Notes under the pieces: model-generated | What the model was told of the DNA's origin: nothing | Database searches by the model: none | The model's input: the letters and a program-made list of their open reading frames with translations, nothing else | Source: Toxonevra muliebris | Lineage: Eukaryota > Arthropoda > Insecta > Diptera > Pallopteridae | Length of the DNA: 64,000 nucleotides | NCBI GenBank assembly: GCA_963691655.1 | Contig: OY829329.1 | Span: 65,528,852-65,592,851 of the forward strand | Direction of reading: 5' to 3' | Program-made: the position numbers and the translations under genes | Shown: positions 11,822-23,920 of the stretch, in pieces | Numbering within the stretch: the stretch's first letter is position 1 | Layout of the letters: every line of letters starts with the position of its first letter

Positions 11822-14110
11822 ATGATGACTGGCTGACTATGTTATAATCATGTACAAAGATACAAAGAGAGATTGTGGTGAATTTCGATTGTAATGAAAT
11901 TCGATAAAATTTTTACCGCAAAACAGATAATCTCTCTCAATATTTGCCGAATAGCAGAAAAAAACAAAATCTTTAAGAAATGTTGATGTGATGCATTACT
12001 GTAATATTATGAGCTACTCTCGATATTAATGTTTTTGTTTTTATACAAATTTTTATGAGAAATTAAAAGAAATTTTGGAAAATTTTGTATGCTTTACTGC
12101 ATAAAAATATTCCATAATAAAACCTGAGTACATATTTAACCCTTTCAAAATCTTATAACCCATACATGCATTTAAAAAAAAAGAAAAAATCTAGACACCA
12201 AAAAAAAAAAAAATATAAAAAGTTAATTGCTACTCCTTGGTGTAAACTTGATTTAACACCTACTAAAAAATACCATTTTATAACAACAATGCCATAAAAA
12301 TGTTGCCATTTATATGGACGGACAGATGAACGGAAGGACAGACAAATGACTTTAGCCACCAACAATGATGCCTAAATTACAGTCAAAAAAAATAAAACTC
12401 TGCTTGCTCTTCTCATCTTCTCACAACACTCTCTCTTTATTTACACTCATTTGAAGTAGCAGCAAAGAAGGTAGAGTGAAAGAAATGTTTTGACGTCCGG
12501 CCTCTCTTTCTCTTTCTTCCTCTAATTTCTCTGCTTACCTTGGCAGTGGCACAAGCGCCCGCCTAAGTAATTCGCTGGTAATTTATTGCGCTTTTATTAT
12601 TTTATAAAAACAGTTTTATAACTAAAAAGCAGCAACAGTAACAGCAAAAAGGTACAAGAACTGACGCTTCTTCAGTACCTATAATTTTTTTTTTTTTTTT
12701 TTTAACTGCAATTTCCCAACTCAACCCTTGGTACATTTTGAAGAATTTATTTTCTTTACTTACTTCTACCTTCATATGGTTTTCGTTTTCCTTTTTACTT
12801 TTTGGTTTTTATTTTTATTTTTTTTGCAGCGTACCTACACAAACCATAATTTATTTTATTTTTTAAACAATCTAATTGACACAAACCCATTAGAGTTACG
12901 TTTCCGGGGGTATGAATTTTGTATGGTATACATATACATAAAAACGAGAAACATTTTCTCACTCAAAATTTTTTATGTTCATGAACGCTCTGCTCTGGCT
13001 GCATTAAAAGATTTTTAATGTTGTTTGCTATTACTGCTGCTGATGCTAGGATTTTATTTTCGAAAATAAATTATAAATTGCAATTGTATTTCGTTTAGGA
13101 AAAGCATGGAGTAGGAAAAAAAGTAAGCAGTAAAAGTATATAGCGAAATTGTGTAGGAAGGAGGTAGGGAAAAAGCATGAAGGAGAGCAACTTTTGAGCA
13201 TCAATCATTTTCGCCTTCTCGCCTTTATATTTATGTTTGCTTGGTTCGTTGCGTAAATTTATAGTTAACTGTAAATTATAATCTAATTTAGTTGTTGTTG
13301 CTATTGCTTGCTATTATTTCTTATTTGCTATTACTCTTGTTGTTGTTATTTGTGTATGCTCTCTTTCTATCTCTCTCTCTCTCTCTCTCTTTTCATTCCA
13401 AGAATTTATTTATTGAAGTTCTATTAATTAAATAATTGAAAATTGAAAATTATTCAAATACAAAGAAAATTTCATCTCATATTTGAAATCGCTATATAAT
13501 ATACAATAGATTTAGATTTACCTTTTGTCTCGATTTCAATATTGTATTAGTGAAGTATCTATGTGTGTGTGTGTGTATGTGTTTGAAATGCCTTTATTAT
13601 TTACCTATATATGATATTAGATTATATGTGCATATGTATGTATGTATGTATATCACAAAGGTTTCTATTTCTTTACACATATCCCTTTGCATATACATAC
13701 TTACATTTAAATTTAATCCAAGTTTTCTCCCAATATTATTTAATAGATTTTAATTAATGTGTAGATTTTAAGTGCAGATTAAATATAAACGTTAATGATA
13801 AGGATTCGCAAAACTAGTTAACTTCAAGAGATTCGTTTGCTTTTCTTATCTTAATTAACTTTAATTAAAAAGTTTTTTATGAAATCTTTTTTTTTTACAT
13901 ACAAATATTTGCATATACAAATTTGTTAGTGTTGGAGTTTGAATTTTCATTAGAACTACTTTGAAAATTTATATGAGAATATATAAAAAAAACAAACTGT
14001 TACATTTCTTTTAAAATTTAGTTACTATGTTTGAAAGCCATTTTAGTTCTCTGTTAATATATACTAACGATTATGATTGTAAAAAAAAAAGAAAAAACAA
14101 AAAAAAAAAA
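11822..14110. other. AT-rich non-coding DNA
   Basis: Holds poly-A and poly-T runs, a GGACGGACAGATGAACGG-type short tandem near 12315-12345 and a (CT)n tract at about 13373-13391. No coding sequence recognised. Confidence 0.5.
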
Positions 14111-14741
14111 ATATGTGTGCAAACACTCACAGTAAAAGTGAAACTTTGTTGTTTATTTGTAAATCTTCTTCTCTTTATGTTGTTGTTGCTTTTCCTCTGT
14201 TGATACTCTCTACACTTATCGGCACAAATACGACTTTATACATATATATAATACATAACAGGAAAGTTCAGTTATATGGAATCAAGCAGAGACGTCGGCT
14301 CTCTCACTAAGAGAGATAAAACTGCGAGAAGTCAACTCTCTGCTTGATTGTATACAGCCGAATAATAACTGCATAACTTCGTTTCTTACTAGTTTTGTAG
14401 GAGTGCGACACCTGGCCGTTTTGTTGTTGAAGCTTTTGCACTCTTTCTATTTTCTGAAGCTTTTTTTTGTATTGATACTCTCTACACTGTATATAACACA
14501 TGAAAGAAAAGATAAAACTGCGAGAAGTCTACTCTCTGCATGATTGTATATAGCCGATCTCTATATGTGTTCGTTCGCTAAACACCAACAACTGCATCAC
14601 TTCGTTTCTTATGAGTGGCCAACAACTGCATCACTTCGTTTCTTATGAGTGGAACGAAAACACGATTTCTATTGCATAATTTTCAATTCACAGTCATGCA
14701 AAAAAAATTTCACTTTAAAACTTGAAGGAAAGAATTTGTTT
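14111..14741 (-). repeat. Dispersed repeat family R1, copy 3 (complete-looking, two units)
   Basis: The minus-strand copy begins CACTCACAGTAAAAGTG and ends with a segment matching the reverse complement of the start of copy 1 (AATTTTCAATTCACAG). At 14281-14348 the core is a clear inverted repeat: ATCAAGCAGAGA (14281-14292) pairs perfectly with TCTCTGCTTGAT (14337-14348). The string CAACTGCATCACTTCG is duplicated in tandem near 14587-14640. It abuts the DNA transposon at 14742. Confidence 0.65.
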
Positions 14742-15448
14742 AAGGATGTAGTCTGGTGTTCGAGTTTCAAAAAATCAATTGTTTTTTTTTATTATGTATT
14801 TCAAAAGTGCAATATATTAAGAGTATGCTATATTAACGAAGTTTTAGCTCAAAGTCATGAGCGCCTGTTGGTTAAACTCTATGTGTTGTTAAAACTTTAA
14901 AAGCTTTTTTCTTGAAACAAAATTGAAAGCGTTTGAAGAAATTCTATAAAACCGATTTAGCTGAAATTTTGATTCGTTTTTCTACACACAAATGGCTCTC
15001 GCAGGTAGTAGAATTGCTTATTTATTATTATTATTTCCCATTTTTATCTCGATTTTCAACAAAAAAAAGCGAGATTTTTGAATTTTTTTTTTTATTGTAG
15101 AAGTCTGCCATTTTCTTATTTTTTAATAAAAATGTTTAAGTCTACTACTTGCCAGAATGACAAGCATACAGAACAGTATTCCATTTAAATTTTTTGTCTC
15201 AGATGACTGCAAGTGCCAAATTCTCCCGGGCCAGCCACACACCTTTTTGTTTAGGTGTCCACTTTGTAAGTAAAAAACACTAAAAAAATATCGTAAAAGA
15301 AACTCCAAAAAATTTTTTTTGTACAGCTAAAGATGTCAATAATAACATATAAAAAAAAAAATTGGAACGATTGTATTTTATTTTGTTATAATAAAAAATT
15401 TCCGAAAAACCACTTAAAAATTAGAACGGACCACCAGACTACAACCTT
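14742..15448. mobile_element. Non-autonomous DNA transposon, 707 bp
   Basis: The left end AAGGATGTAGTCTGGTG (14742-14758) matches the reverse complement of the right end at 15432-15448 (AAGGTTGTAGTCTGGTG) at 16 of 17 bases, with weaker similarity further in. The interior is AT-rich, with no transposase recognisable in any frame. No clear target duplication was found, so I do not assign a superfamily. Confidence 0.7.
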
Positions 15449-17144
15449 GAGATTTACATTTCCTCGTAAATTTATTTTTTTAAAATAATTTTCTAAAATA
15501 TTTCAAGAATCATACAATTATTTTCATATAATTGTATTACTTCAGCCACAACATTCTTTTACTCCACCTTACTCTTTCTTCCTCTTTCCTATGCCCCTCT
15601 AACTCTCTCTTCTTCCTCATACTATTAAGGCTGCACATAATTATTATTCTTATTATCATATGTATTCCACATTTTGCACTGCAATGATTGTTAAACACTA
15701 ACAACAATACACGGTTATTGCTGCTGTTGTTGTTGCTGCTGCTGCTCATTTTTATGCCACCACCATTAATTTTTTTTTTTTTTTTGTATTCGTTGTTCTT
15801 GTTAAATGCAGCAAGCATCCTTCGCCTTGGCATACTTGTTTATGCCATTATCACAATCATTACATTTTCTCCAACACCTCTACGAAATATTGTGAAAGAC
15901 TCAAACCAAAACTTCTCTCCCGCGCTCTCTCTCTCTCTTTCTTTTTCTACTACAAACTACACTCACTCTTTTGCATCTTTTCTTCTCACATTTTGTTTGT
16001 GTATTTTTTTTTTTTTTTATATTTCATTTGTTATTTTTTTTTTTTGTTAGTTTACCGTTTTGAGAAATACGATGGAGAGCGAGGGAGAAGTGAGAGAGCT
16101 TGAGAAAATTAAATATTTTGTTGTTCATGTGAAACACTGACGTTCTAAGCGGTGAAAGACTGAATGAAAAAACTGAATGACTGGCAGAAAATACTATAAA
16201 GTACAATAGCATGAAAATGAGAAGAACAAGAATGAAAACATTTACAACAATGCCACATCATTGTTGCTAGAATGTTGAAGGATGTTCTCGTTATTATGTT
16301 GCTTCTTGTTGTTGTTGATGTTGATACTGCTGTTGTTGGTTAACATTTTCGTTGTTGTTCTTGTTACTGTTGTTGTTGTTGTTGTTCCTTTGCTTATTTG
16401 TTGCATTCATTGAAAGTGCCACTTTGCTTTACCAATTTTAGTTTATTTATATATGGGCGTGTATTTTTATACACACGCAGACAAATATATGTTTAGAAAT
16501 ACAAAGATTTGTTTGTGTGCTTGAGCTTCAAGTGTGTTTCTGTGAACGTTTGGTTCTGACTTTTTTTTTTGTTTGCCTAATTCTTTTACTCTCTCTAATC
16601 TTATTTCTTTTTCTGTTGTCGCTCGTAATGTAATTTACTTATTCCTAATTTTTGGCATTTATTTTTTGTTATTTCACTTAATTTTGATTTATTTTTGGAG
16701 GAGTTTGCAGTTCAGACGGTGTCCCAACCCTAGGATATTTCTTCACCTTTGACCGTCTTTGAACTCAGATTGTTTTCCTACTCTGTACCAACTCAGACCG
16801 TATTCAAACCTTGTTTTAACTCAGACTATGCTTCGTATCATAAAGTGATCCAAATCAGATCTGAAATACTCAAACTTCTCGTAATAATTGAGGGACTGCT
16901 TTACTGATCGATTTGTCGTTTCTATTATTAAAGGAACTGAGTTAGCAAGTTCCAGTTAACTAATAAAAGAAAATGACAAGCCTTTCAATATTACTTTTTC
17001 TTAGACCAAATTCGAATTTTTAAATAGTTTTTTTCTGATTTCTTATGTGTTGTAGATAGTGTGAGTTAGAACATGTTTCTCTGTATATAAAAATCTACTC
17101 GATCGGAGAAGAAAACGCATGAGAGACGTACAAAGCAAGAAAGC
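15449..17144. other. AT-rich non-coding DNA with TTG tracts and a decayed minisatellite
   Basis: Contains CTG/TTG repeats (about 15718-15746 and 16300-16386) and T-runs. At about 16710-16860 the motif CTCAGA recurs at roughly 28-34 base intervals (16764, 16792, 16820 and a TCAGAT variant at 16855), which suggests an eroded short tandem array. The 120-codon frame at 15688-16050 is low-complexity and is not called. Confidence 0.45.
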
Positions 17145-17266
17145 AGCGTAGGCCAAAGCCATGCACGCAGGCAAATGAGCGTAAGAAAATTCACACGTAC
17201 ATAGCTCATTTCCATTGAAAGAGTGCTCAATCCATGATTGTGTATGTATAGGTGGCCACCGCTGTT
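17145..17266 (+). repeat. 122-bp dispersed repeat, copy 1 (possible mini-MITE)
   Basis: It matches 41060-41181 in inverted orientation over exactly the same 122 bases, with flanks unrelated. Shared blocks include AGCGTAGGCCAAAG, GCACGCAGGCAAATGAGC and GAGCTCATTTCCAT-like, AAAGAGTGCTCAATC. The two ends are themselves weakly inverted (AGCGTAGGCCA against AGCGGTGGCCA). The sharp boundaries and inverted ends fit a very small transposable element. Confidence 0.7.
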
Positions 17267-19204
17267 CTAAATGCAGTTTCGTTTCGCATTTTCATTTACG
17301 TAAATATGCAGAGAGAGAGAGAGAGAGAGAGTAAGTACAAATTTCAACTTAACAATGAGAGCGAAAGCGATTGAGAGTAACAATGAGAGCTAACACATAG
17401 GGCCTTAATGACGAGAGTACATGCAATTGAGAGTAACAATGAAAGCAACAATCGGTTGTTATATTTTGACTTCGTTTATATGATGCTCAGAGAGAGAGAG
17501 TGAGAGACTGGGAGAGAGAGAACACATCTCACCTTAAGCTTTTAACCATGGTGAAATCACGTATATGGTGACAGTAAGATAACAACAATTTCACCTTGAC
17601 AAAAACAACACATTTTTGTTTTTGTTGAAAAAATCAGCCGTACAACACATCTTTGTTGTTGCGGCCATAATGGCAACATGTAGTGTATCCAAAGGAAATA
17701 ATGATTTTGACAGCCTATAATATTGACCACGAAGAAAGATGAAGAATGAGTTGCTGATAATTTCACGTTGCTAAAGAAGAAGAATGAGTTGCTGGTAACT
17801 TCACCTTGCTTTCAATTGAATAAAAATCAAAATGTTTTTTTTCTATATGATGATTCTCTATATGAAATTAGTTAAAAATTCTTAAGTCCGATAGTCATTC
17901 ATAATGATTTTTATCTACTCTTTTGCTGCTCTAAATTTTTTTGATGCTCTAATATCTACAAAAATATGAAATGTATACAGAAAACTAAATTTATACTAAA
18001 AAATTCAATAAATTTACAATTTCCTTCGTGGTTGAACTCTGCTGTCTGCAGCTGCTGTAGATGTGAGTCAATTAACTCATACAATCAATGTAAAAGCAAA
18101 ATGTATCTCTGCCTACTATCCACAAGTAGCTTAAACAGTCTATTTCTCGAGATATTGCTATCAGCATCAATAGAATAATTCAATAGGTTCAACTTCATAT
18201 TTCACATTTGCTCTCTCCCGCTCTCTTTCCGCCTCGCCTTTGCAAACTGTACAGTGTCCACATTCATGTTCATCAGCACAAATTTACAAAAAAAAAAAAA
18301 AAAAAATTCAAGAAAAAAAGTGAAAAAGAAACTTTTCTAATTTGCAATTTTCTATACTGGTTATTCTGTGGAAAATGAATAGCACGATAAATTCCAAAGG
18401 AAATGCAAGAAACAGGGAGATAGGTAGAAAAAAAAGAAACCCAAAGACAAAAACACTGAACGAAAATGATACATCAGTGTTTGAAGCTAGAGATATAGCA
18501 GTTGAAATTACGAGTTGAGTTTACCTAGGAATGAAATGAAGTGCTGCCAACAGCAGCACCAGCAGCAGCAGGAACAACAACAATAGTAGTAGCAGTAGCG
18601 ACAACTCATAACTGTATGTACATATATAGTATAAAGTGAATAAGTGAAACTATCAAAAAACTAGATGGAAAAAGTGGGCTGCTGCTGGAGATAGCTATGG
18701 AAGCTTTCTGGAACAGTATTGCAGGCAGAAGATATACATAGTTAGTACATGAACAGCATAGACATGTAAGAACTTGCATGCGCATACATATGTATGTATC
18801 CAGAGCTGATGTGTGGAGTTTCTAAATGTGACTACCGAATAATTGATGAGAAAACTTTGTTAACATTAGTTGCTAAAAGAAAAAAAAAAAAATGTTGCAA
18901 ATTTTTTTCTACATTAACAAAATGTTATTTTAAGAGATAAATTAAATTTAAAAGTCTTTTTTTTTAACTAATATGAATTGAGTAGTAGCCACTGCTGCTG
19001 CTAATATCTTTGTATAAAAATTATCAGTTAAAACCAATGTTGAACAGTTGCTACTAAGCTTTAAAAAGTATTTCACAAATTGTACGTTCCGTTCTCTTGA
19101 ACAGTGAGGAATTGGTAAACAACAATTTATTTCAATTTATAACAATTTCACTCTTACTTACTATTCACAATGATTCATGCACTGATCTTTCTTGATATTT
19201 TCGC
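17267..19204. other. AT-rich non-coding DNA
   Basis: Includes a (GA)n tract (about 17311-17331), repeated ATTGAGAGTAACAATGA phrases near 17370-17445, an A-run near 18290-18305 and CAG repeats near 18548-18570. Nothing coding recognised. Confidence 0.5.
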
Positions 19205-22200
19205 AATTACAGGTGTTCAAGAACATTAGCGTTTTCGATTTGAACACGCATGTACTAAACATAAGTAAAATCTCTACTATGGTTTGTTCAAAATATGAGT
19301 GTTCAAATACGAACACCTGTATAGATTCAATCCAGTACGAGCCTAGTTTGGGTATAGTTCAAAAATAATTATAAAAAATAGTTTTACCCCCCGCTGGCAG
19401 AAATTTTGTTCCATACTTTCAACACACAACAATGTAACAATTTTTTCATTTTTTTTTTTTTTGTTCTTTTCATTACTTTTTTAATTTTGTTATTTTTTTT
19501 TGCTTAATTTACTACAATTGACAAATCAATTCTTTCTGCTATTTACATCTAACCAAGCTATATTGTTTTCTGTATTGTTGTTGTCGATGTTGTTATTGTG
19601 TTGTTGAAAGTTACATTCACTCAGGCAATTTACTTAAGTAACAATTTTAAATATTTGCAATTTATCTTGCATGCAAATGCAGCACAACAAAATATCTCAG
19701 CAAACAATGGCAAACAAATTGGCAATTCAGTGCCACACCCTGGTAGCACCACCTACACACACACACACACACATAAATACACATGTGTATATGGAACAGA
19801 CAGTGAACGAGAACGAGAGCTGGAGTCGATAGTCAGCACCTACTGCTGTTCCTTTCAGCTACTTCTATCTATCGCCTCTGGCACATTGAATGAAGTAACT
19901 TTATCCTTATTTGTGATGCAAACCATTAAGATCATTTTCTACTACATTCAGATTTTTTTACGATTTTTTTTTTTTTTGCTCTCACAAAAATTGTTCGCAT
20001 ATATTTTCCACATGAGCAAAAGCTAAAGTTGCAATAGCTTGACTGCTTTTCTATTTTTCTCCTTTTTTTTTTGTTCAAGAGTTACTTTTTTCTTTCGGTA
20101 AATATATTTATGCAGGGTGGAGTGAAAAATAAAATTAGAAAGCTTTTTTCTTCGAATTGCAAAAGAAGTTTGACGGACTCTTAAAAAAAAAAGAAGAGTT
20201 TTATTTTTTTGAAACACTTTTTCTTTTCAGCACATTTCCTATTTTGATAACTCAACATAAAGACAACGGTGCATGAGTTAAAGCATTCTATCCAGGGGTA
20301 CGTATTTGAACATTCTTAAATGCCACAGTTATATGAACAAATTTAGTGTTTTTATTGAAAAATATTGATGTCAGAATGTACAATTGCAACTTAGCTTGTT
20401 TTGGCATATGTTCAAACTTGTTTAGTCGACTATTGAACATGTGCGTTTGCAGAATGTTCAAGAACATGCGTGTTTCAGAACATTTTAAGATTTTTATGCA
20501 CTTGTATATAAACAGAGTTCAAACCTGAACACTTATATCCTGAACTTTTTGATAATTTCAAAAGAGCAAGTGATCAAGAATAACGGCACGGTGAATATTT
20601 CACATGTTTATTTGTTCAAACATGTTCAAGAACATTTAGGTTCTTATTTGAACACTTATGTCCAGAAATTTTTTGATAATTTCAAAAGTGCAAGTGTTCA
20701 AGAATACCGGAACTCGTATTGGAATCCTAATGCAGTAAAAATTGTTGATCGTTTCATACGTTTACTAGTTCAAAAACACCAGAGCTTGTATTTTTGAGCT
20801 CATGTACATGTTCAAGAACAACAGGGTTCATATCTGAACACTTATGTACTTAAAATTTTTGACATTATGTATTCAAAAGCATCAGAGTTCGTATTTTAAA
20901 ACTCATGTATATGTTCAAAAACATCAGGGTTCACAACTGAACACTTATGCACTGAAAATTTTTGATATTATGCATTCAAAACAATCAGGGTTTGTATTTG
21001 AACAGTCATTGAAATGTTTAAGACAACCAGTGTTCATATTTGAACACTTACGTACTGCAAACTTTTAATAATTTTGTAAGTGAAAGTGTTCAGGAACACC
21101 GGGGTTCGTTTTTAAATTATGATACAGTAAAAATTCTTCATCGTTTTATACGTTTGCATGCTCAAAAATATATGGGCTCGTGTTTTAATGCCCATGTACA
21201 CGTTCAAGATCATCAGTGTTCATATTTAAACACTTATGTTCTGAAATTTTTAATAATATTTCAAGTGCATGTGTTCAAGAACACCGGGATAAGTATGTGA
21301 TTTCTGTTGCAGGGAAAATTCTTGATCGTTTCTTACGTTAACGTGCTCAAAAACATCAGAGTTCATGCTTTAAAACTCATATACACGTGCAAGAACATTA
21401 GAATTCATATCTGAGTACTTATGTACTGAAAATTTTTAACAATTTCTCAAGTACAAATGCTCAAGAACACCGGGGTTCGTATTTAAATTCTGTTGTAGAG
21501 AAAATTCTGTACATATTCAAGAACATTAGGATCAATATTTGAACACTTGTGTACTGAAAAGTTTTGATAGTTTCGCAAGTTTATGTGTTCAAAAACACAA
21601 GAGTTTGTATTTTAACACTAATTTACATGTTCAAGAACATTAGGGTTCTTATTTGAACACTTATGTTCCGATATTTTTTGTCATTTTGTTATATTTACAT
21701 GCTAAATTACACCGGGGATTCATACTTTGAGCATTTTCGGACGATTGCATTTTCAACAAATCATGCACTGAGCTTTCTTGGCATATTCGCAATTGTATTT
21801 AGGTGTTCAAGAACACTCTGAATTTGAACACTCATGTACTGGATATTATTTTTGGGTCTTGTTCAAAAATAATTACAAAAAGTAACAGCATTTATTTATA
21901 GATGTGATGAAGGTTCTTATTTTTTTTCCACATGAACATCAGGAATTGTTTTTGAATATCAATGCACTGAACATTTTTGAATTTTTCGCACTTGTGTATA
22001 TTTAAAAAAATCGGGTTACATGTGTGGACACTCATTTACTGAACATTCTTATTACTTTCACATGTAAAAGTGTTAAAAAATGTTAGAGCTCATATTTGAA
22101 CACTCATGTTTCATATATTGTTGTGTTTTTTTTTTCTAAATACAAATTCAAGATCATCAGGGTTTGTAATTGAACACACAATTACTGTACATTTTCGATT

Positions 22201-22440
22201 TATTTATATTTATTCGTGTTCAAAAACATCAACGTTTGTGTTTGAACACATATGTTCAAGAACGTAATTGATAATTTTTATGCATTTACATACTAATAAT
22301 TCTTGATTTTCTCTCAATTATACGTGTTCAAAACGATAACAATTTGTATTTGAACATTCATGAACAGAAAATTCTTCATGTTTTTTGCAAGTTTACGTTG
22401 TTTTGAACACTTTTCCAAGGCAAAAAATTATTCTTGGTTT
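19205..22440 (+). repeat. Degenerate satellite-like tandem array with hairpin-forming monomers
   Basis: About 60-70 bp related units recur, densest at 20450-21850 and sparser on both sides. Typical parts are TGTTCAAGAACAT, GGGTTCGTATTTGAACAC and TTATGTACTGAAAATTTTTG. Three slightly different subunits (ending GAACATTAGGG, GAACACCGGGG and AAACATCAGAG) tend to alternate, giving a higher-order unit near 190-210 bp. Within a unit TGTTCAA pairs with TTGAACA and the inner GAAC with GTTC (best at 20623-20654 and 21628-21659). The copies are very diverged, so the array is old. The stretch 19380-20280 contains few copies. Confidence 0.8.
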
Positions 22441-23320
22441 TATTTAGTTTATTTTTCTTTATACCCTTTTACACACAAATGTGTAAACATATAACATCTA
22501 TATGTATTATATATAACTTGTATGCGTAGTAGTTGTACATATGTTGTGTAGTGGTTGTCGAATACTTAACACACACTAACACAAACATGACAGTAGCAAA
22601 TACACATAAATAAACATATACGTATACACACACACACATACACACCAATCGAAGGACTTTGTATTTTGTACATTTTGCTGAAGCCTGATGAGATTTTTTT
22701 CACAAGTCGCTTAGAGTTAGAGCGTTCATATAAATTTTTTTCTTTTCCTATATTAAGTTTCTTACACTAGACTAAAGTAGATTTGCCACAAATGGAAATG
22801 CAAAAATAGTGCAGAGTTGCAATTGTATGTGTGTTTGTGTATTTACATGGTTTTAGTACTGAATATAGGGTAATGCACTGGCATTGCCTGCATGCAATAA
22901 CGCGCCTGCCTGCCTGCCTTGCCCCCAAATAAAGTAGACGATTGATGAGGTTAATGCGTATGCATATACATACACACATACATACATACACACATGTTAC
23001 TGTTGTCTTTCTAGTTGTGGCTGCAGCCGCTGTTGTTGCTCCATTCACTTCATTGCTTTGTCGTATTTGTTTGGATTTATGAGGAGCTGCAGAAAAAACA
23101 GAGAAATGCTGTAAATATGTAAATCAATGCAGCAGAGTGAGCAGCAGCAACAGCTTTTGTTGGCTGCTGCTAAAAATTGCATACCTACTTTAAAAGCTTG
23201 TGTTTTTTTCTTTCCAATGGAATGTATACGTTCTACTTTATTGTACTTAAAGCAATTGATATATTTACCTATACTTTTCTTCACTGTTTTTGGTCATATT
23301 AATGTCTATTTACGTACATT
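22441..23320. other. AT-rich non-coding DNA with CA/CATA repeats
   Basis: CA-rich and CATA-rich tracts lie around 22580-22645 and 22965-22990. No gene recognised. Confidence 0.5.
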
Positions 23321-23920
23321 TATGGCGAATTCAAAGACCGAGCGCCGGACTCAATTTTTGTTTTTCTTTTATATGAAGTTTTTACGCTCTCAATTTAAGA
23401 CTCTCTTTTGGTTTTTTTTTTATATGATTTCTTTACGCTCCCAATTTAATACTCTCTTTTCTTTTTTTTTATATGAAGTTCTTACGCTATCAATTTTATA
23501 CCTTCTTTTCTTTTTTTTATATGAAGTTTTTACGCTCTCAATTTAAGACTCTCTTTTCTTTTTTTTTATATGAAGTTTTTACGCTCTCAATTTAAGACTC
23601 TCTTATCTTTTTTTATATGAAGTTTTTACGCTCTCAATTTAAGACTCTCTTTTCTTTTTTTATATGAAGTTTTTACGCTCTCAATTTAAGACTCTCTTTT
23701 CTTTTTTTTATATGAAGGTTTTACGCTCTCAATTTAAGACTCTCTTTTTTTTTTTTATATGAAGTTTTTACGCTCTCAATTTATGACTCTCTTTTCGTTT
23801 TTTTATGTGAAGTTTTTCGCTCTCTTAATTTGAGAGTAGCAAATCCACCCTCTCATATTAAGAGCGTAAAAACTTCATATAAAAAAAATTAAAAGAGAGT
23901 GTGGTGAATTCATCTTTAAT
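23321..23920. mobile_element. Foldback MITE family M3 with internally expanded arm
   Basis: The outer ends resemble the unexpanded elements at 58346 and 63152: GGCGAATTCA at the left and the inverted GTGGTGAATTCATCTTTAA at the right. The right arm (23860-23900: GAGCGTAAAAACTTCATAT, then A-rich, then AAAAGAGAGT) is the reverse complement of the unit that is repeated on the left side. Only the left arm has been amplified. No coding sequence. Confidence 0.75.
23371..23830 (+). repeat. 48-bp tandem array, 10 copies
   Basis: The anchor ATATGAAG (or a close variant) starts at 23371, 23422, 23471, 23519, 23568, 23615, 23662, 23710, 23757 and 23805, a period of 47-51 bp. Each unit continues TTTTTACGCTCTCAATTTAA, then GACTCTCTTTTC and a T-run. 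Units are highly alike, so amplification is recent compared with the 20-kb array. Length differences lie mainly in the T-run. Confidence 0.93.

Noticed and set aside
19598..20026. 142-codon plus frame
   Set aside because: Includes THTHTHTH from a CA microsatellite and a T-run giving poly-Phe. No domain recognised.
23127..23546. 139-codon plus frame with repeated ...LYEV... segments
   Set aside because: The C-terminal half is a translation of the 48-bp tandem array.
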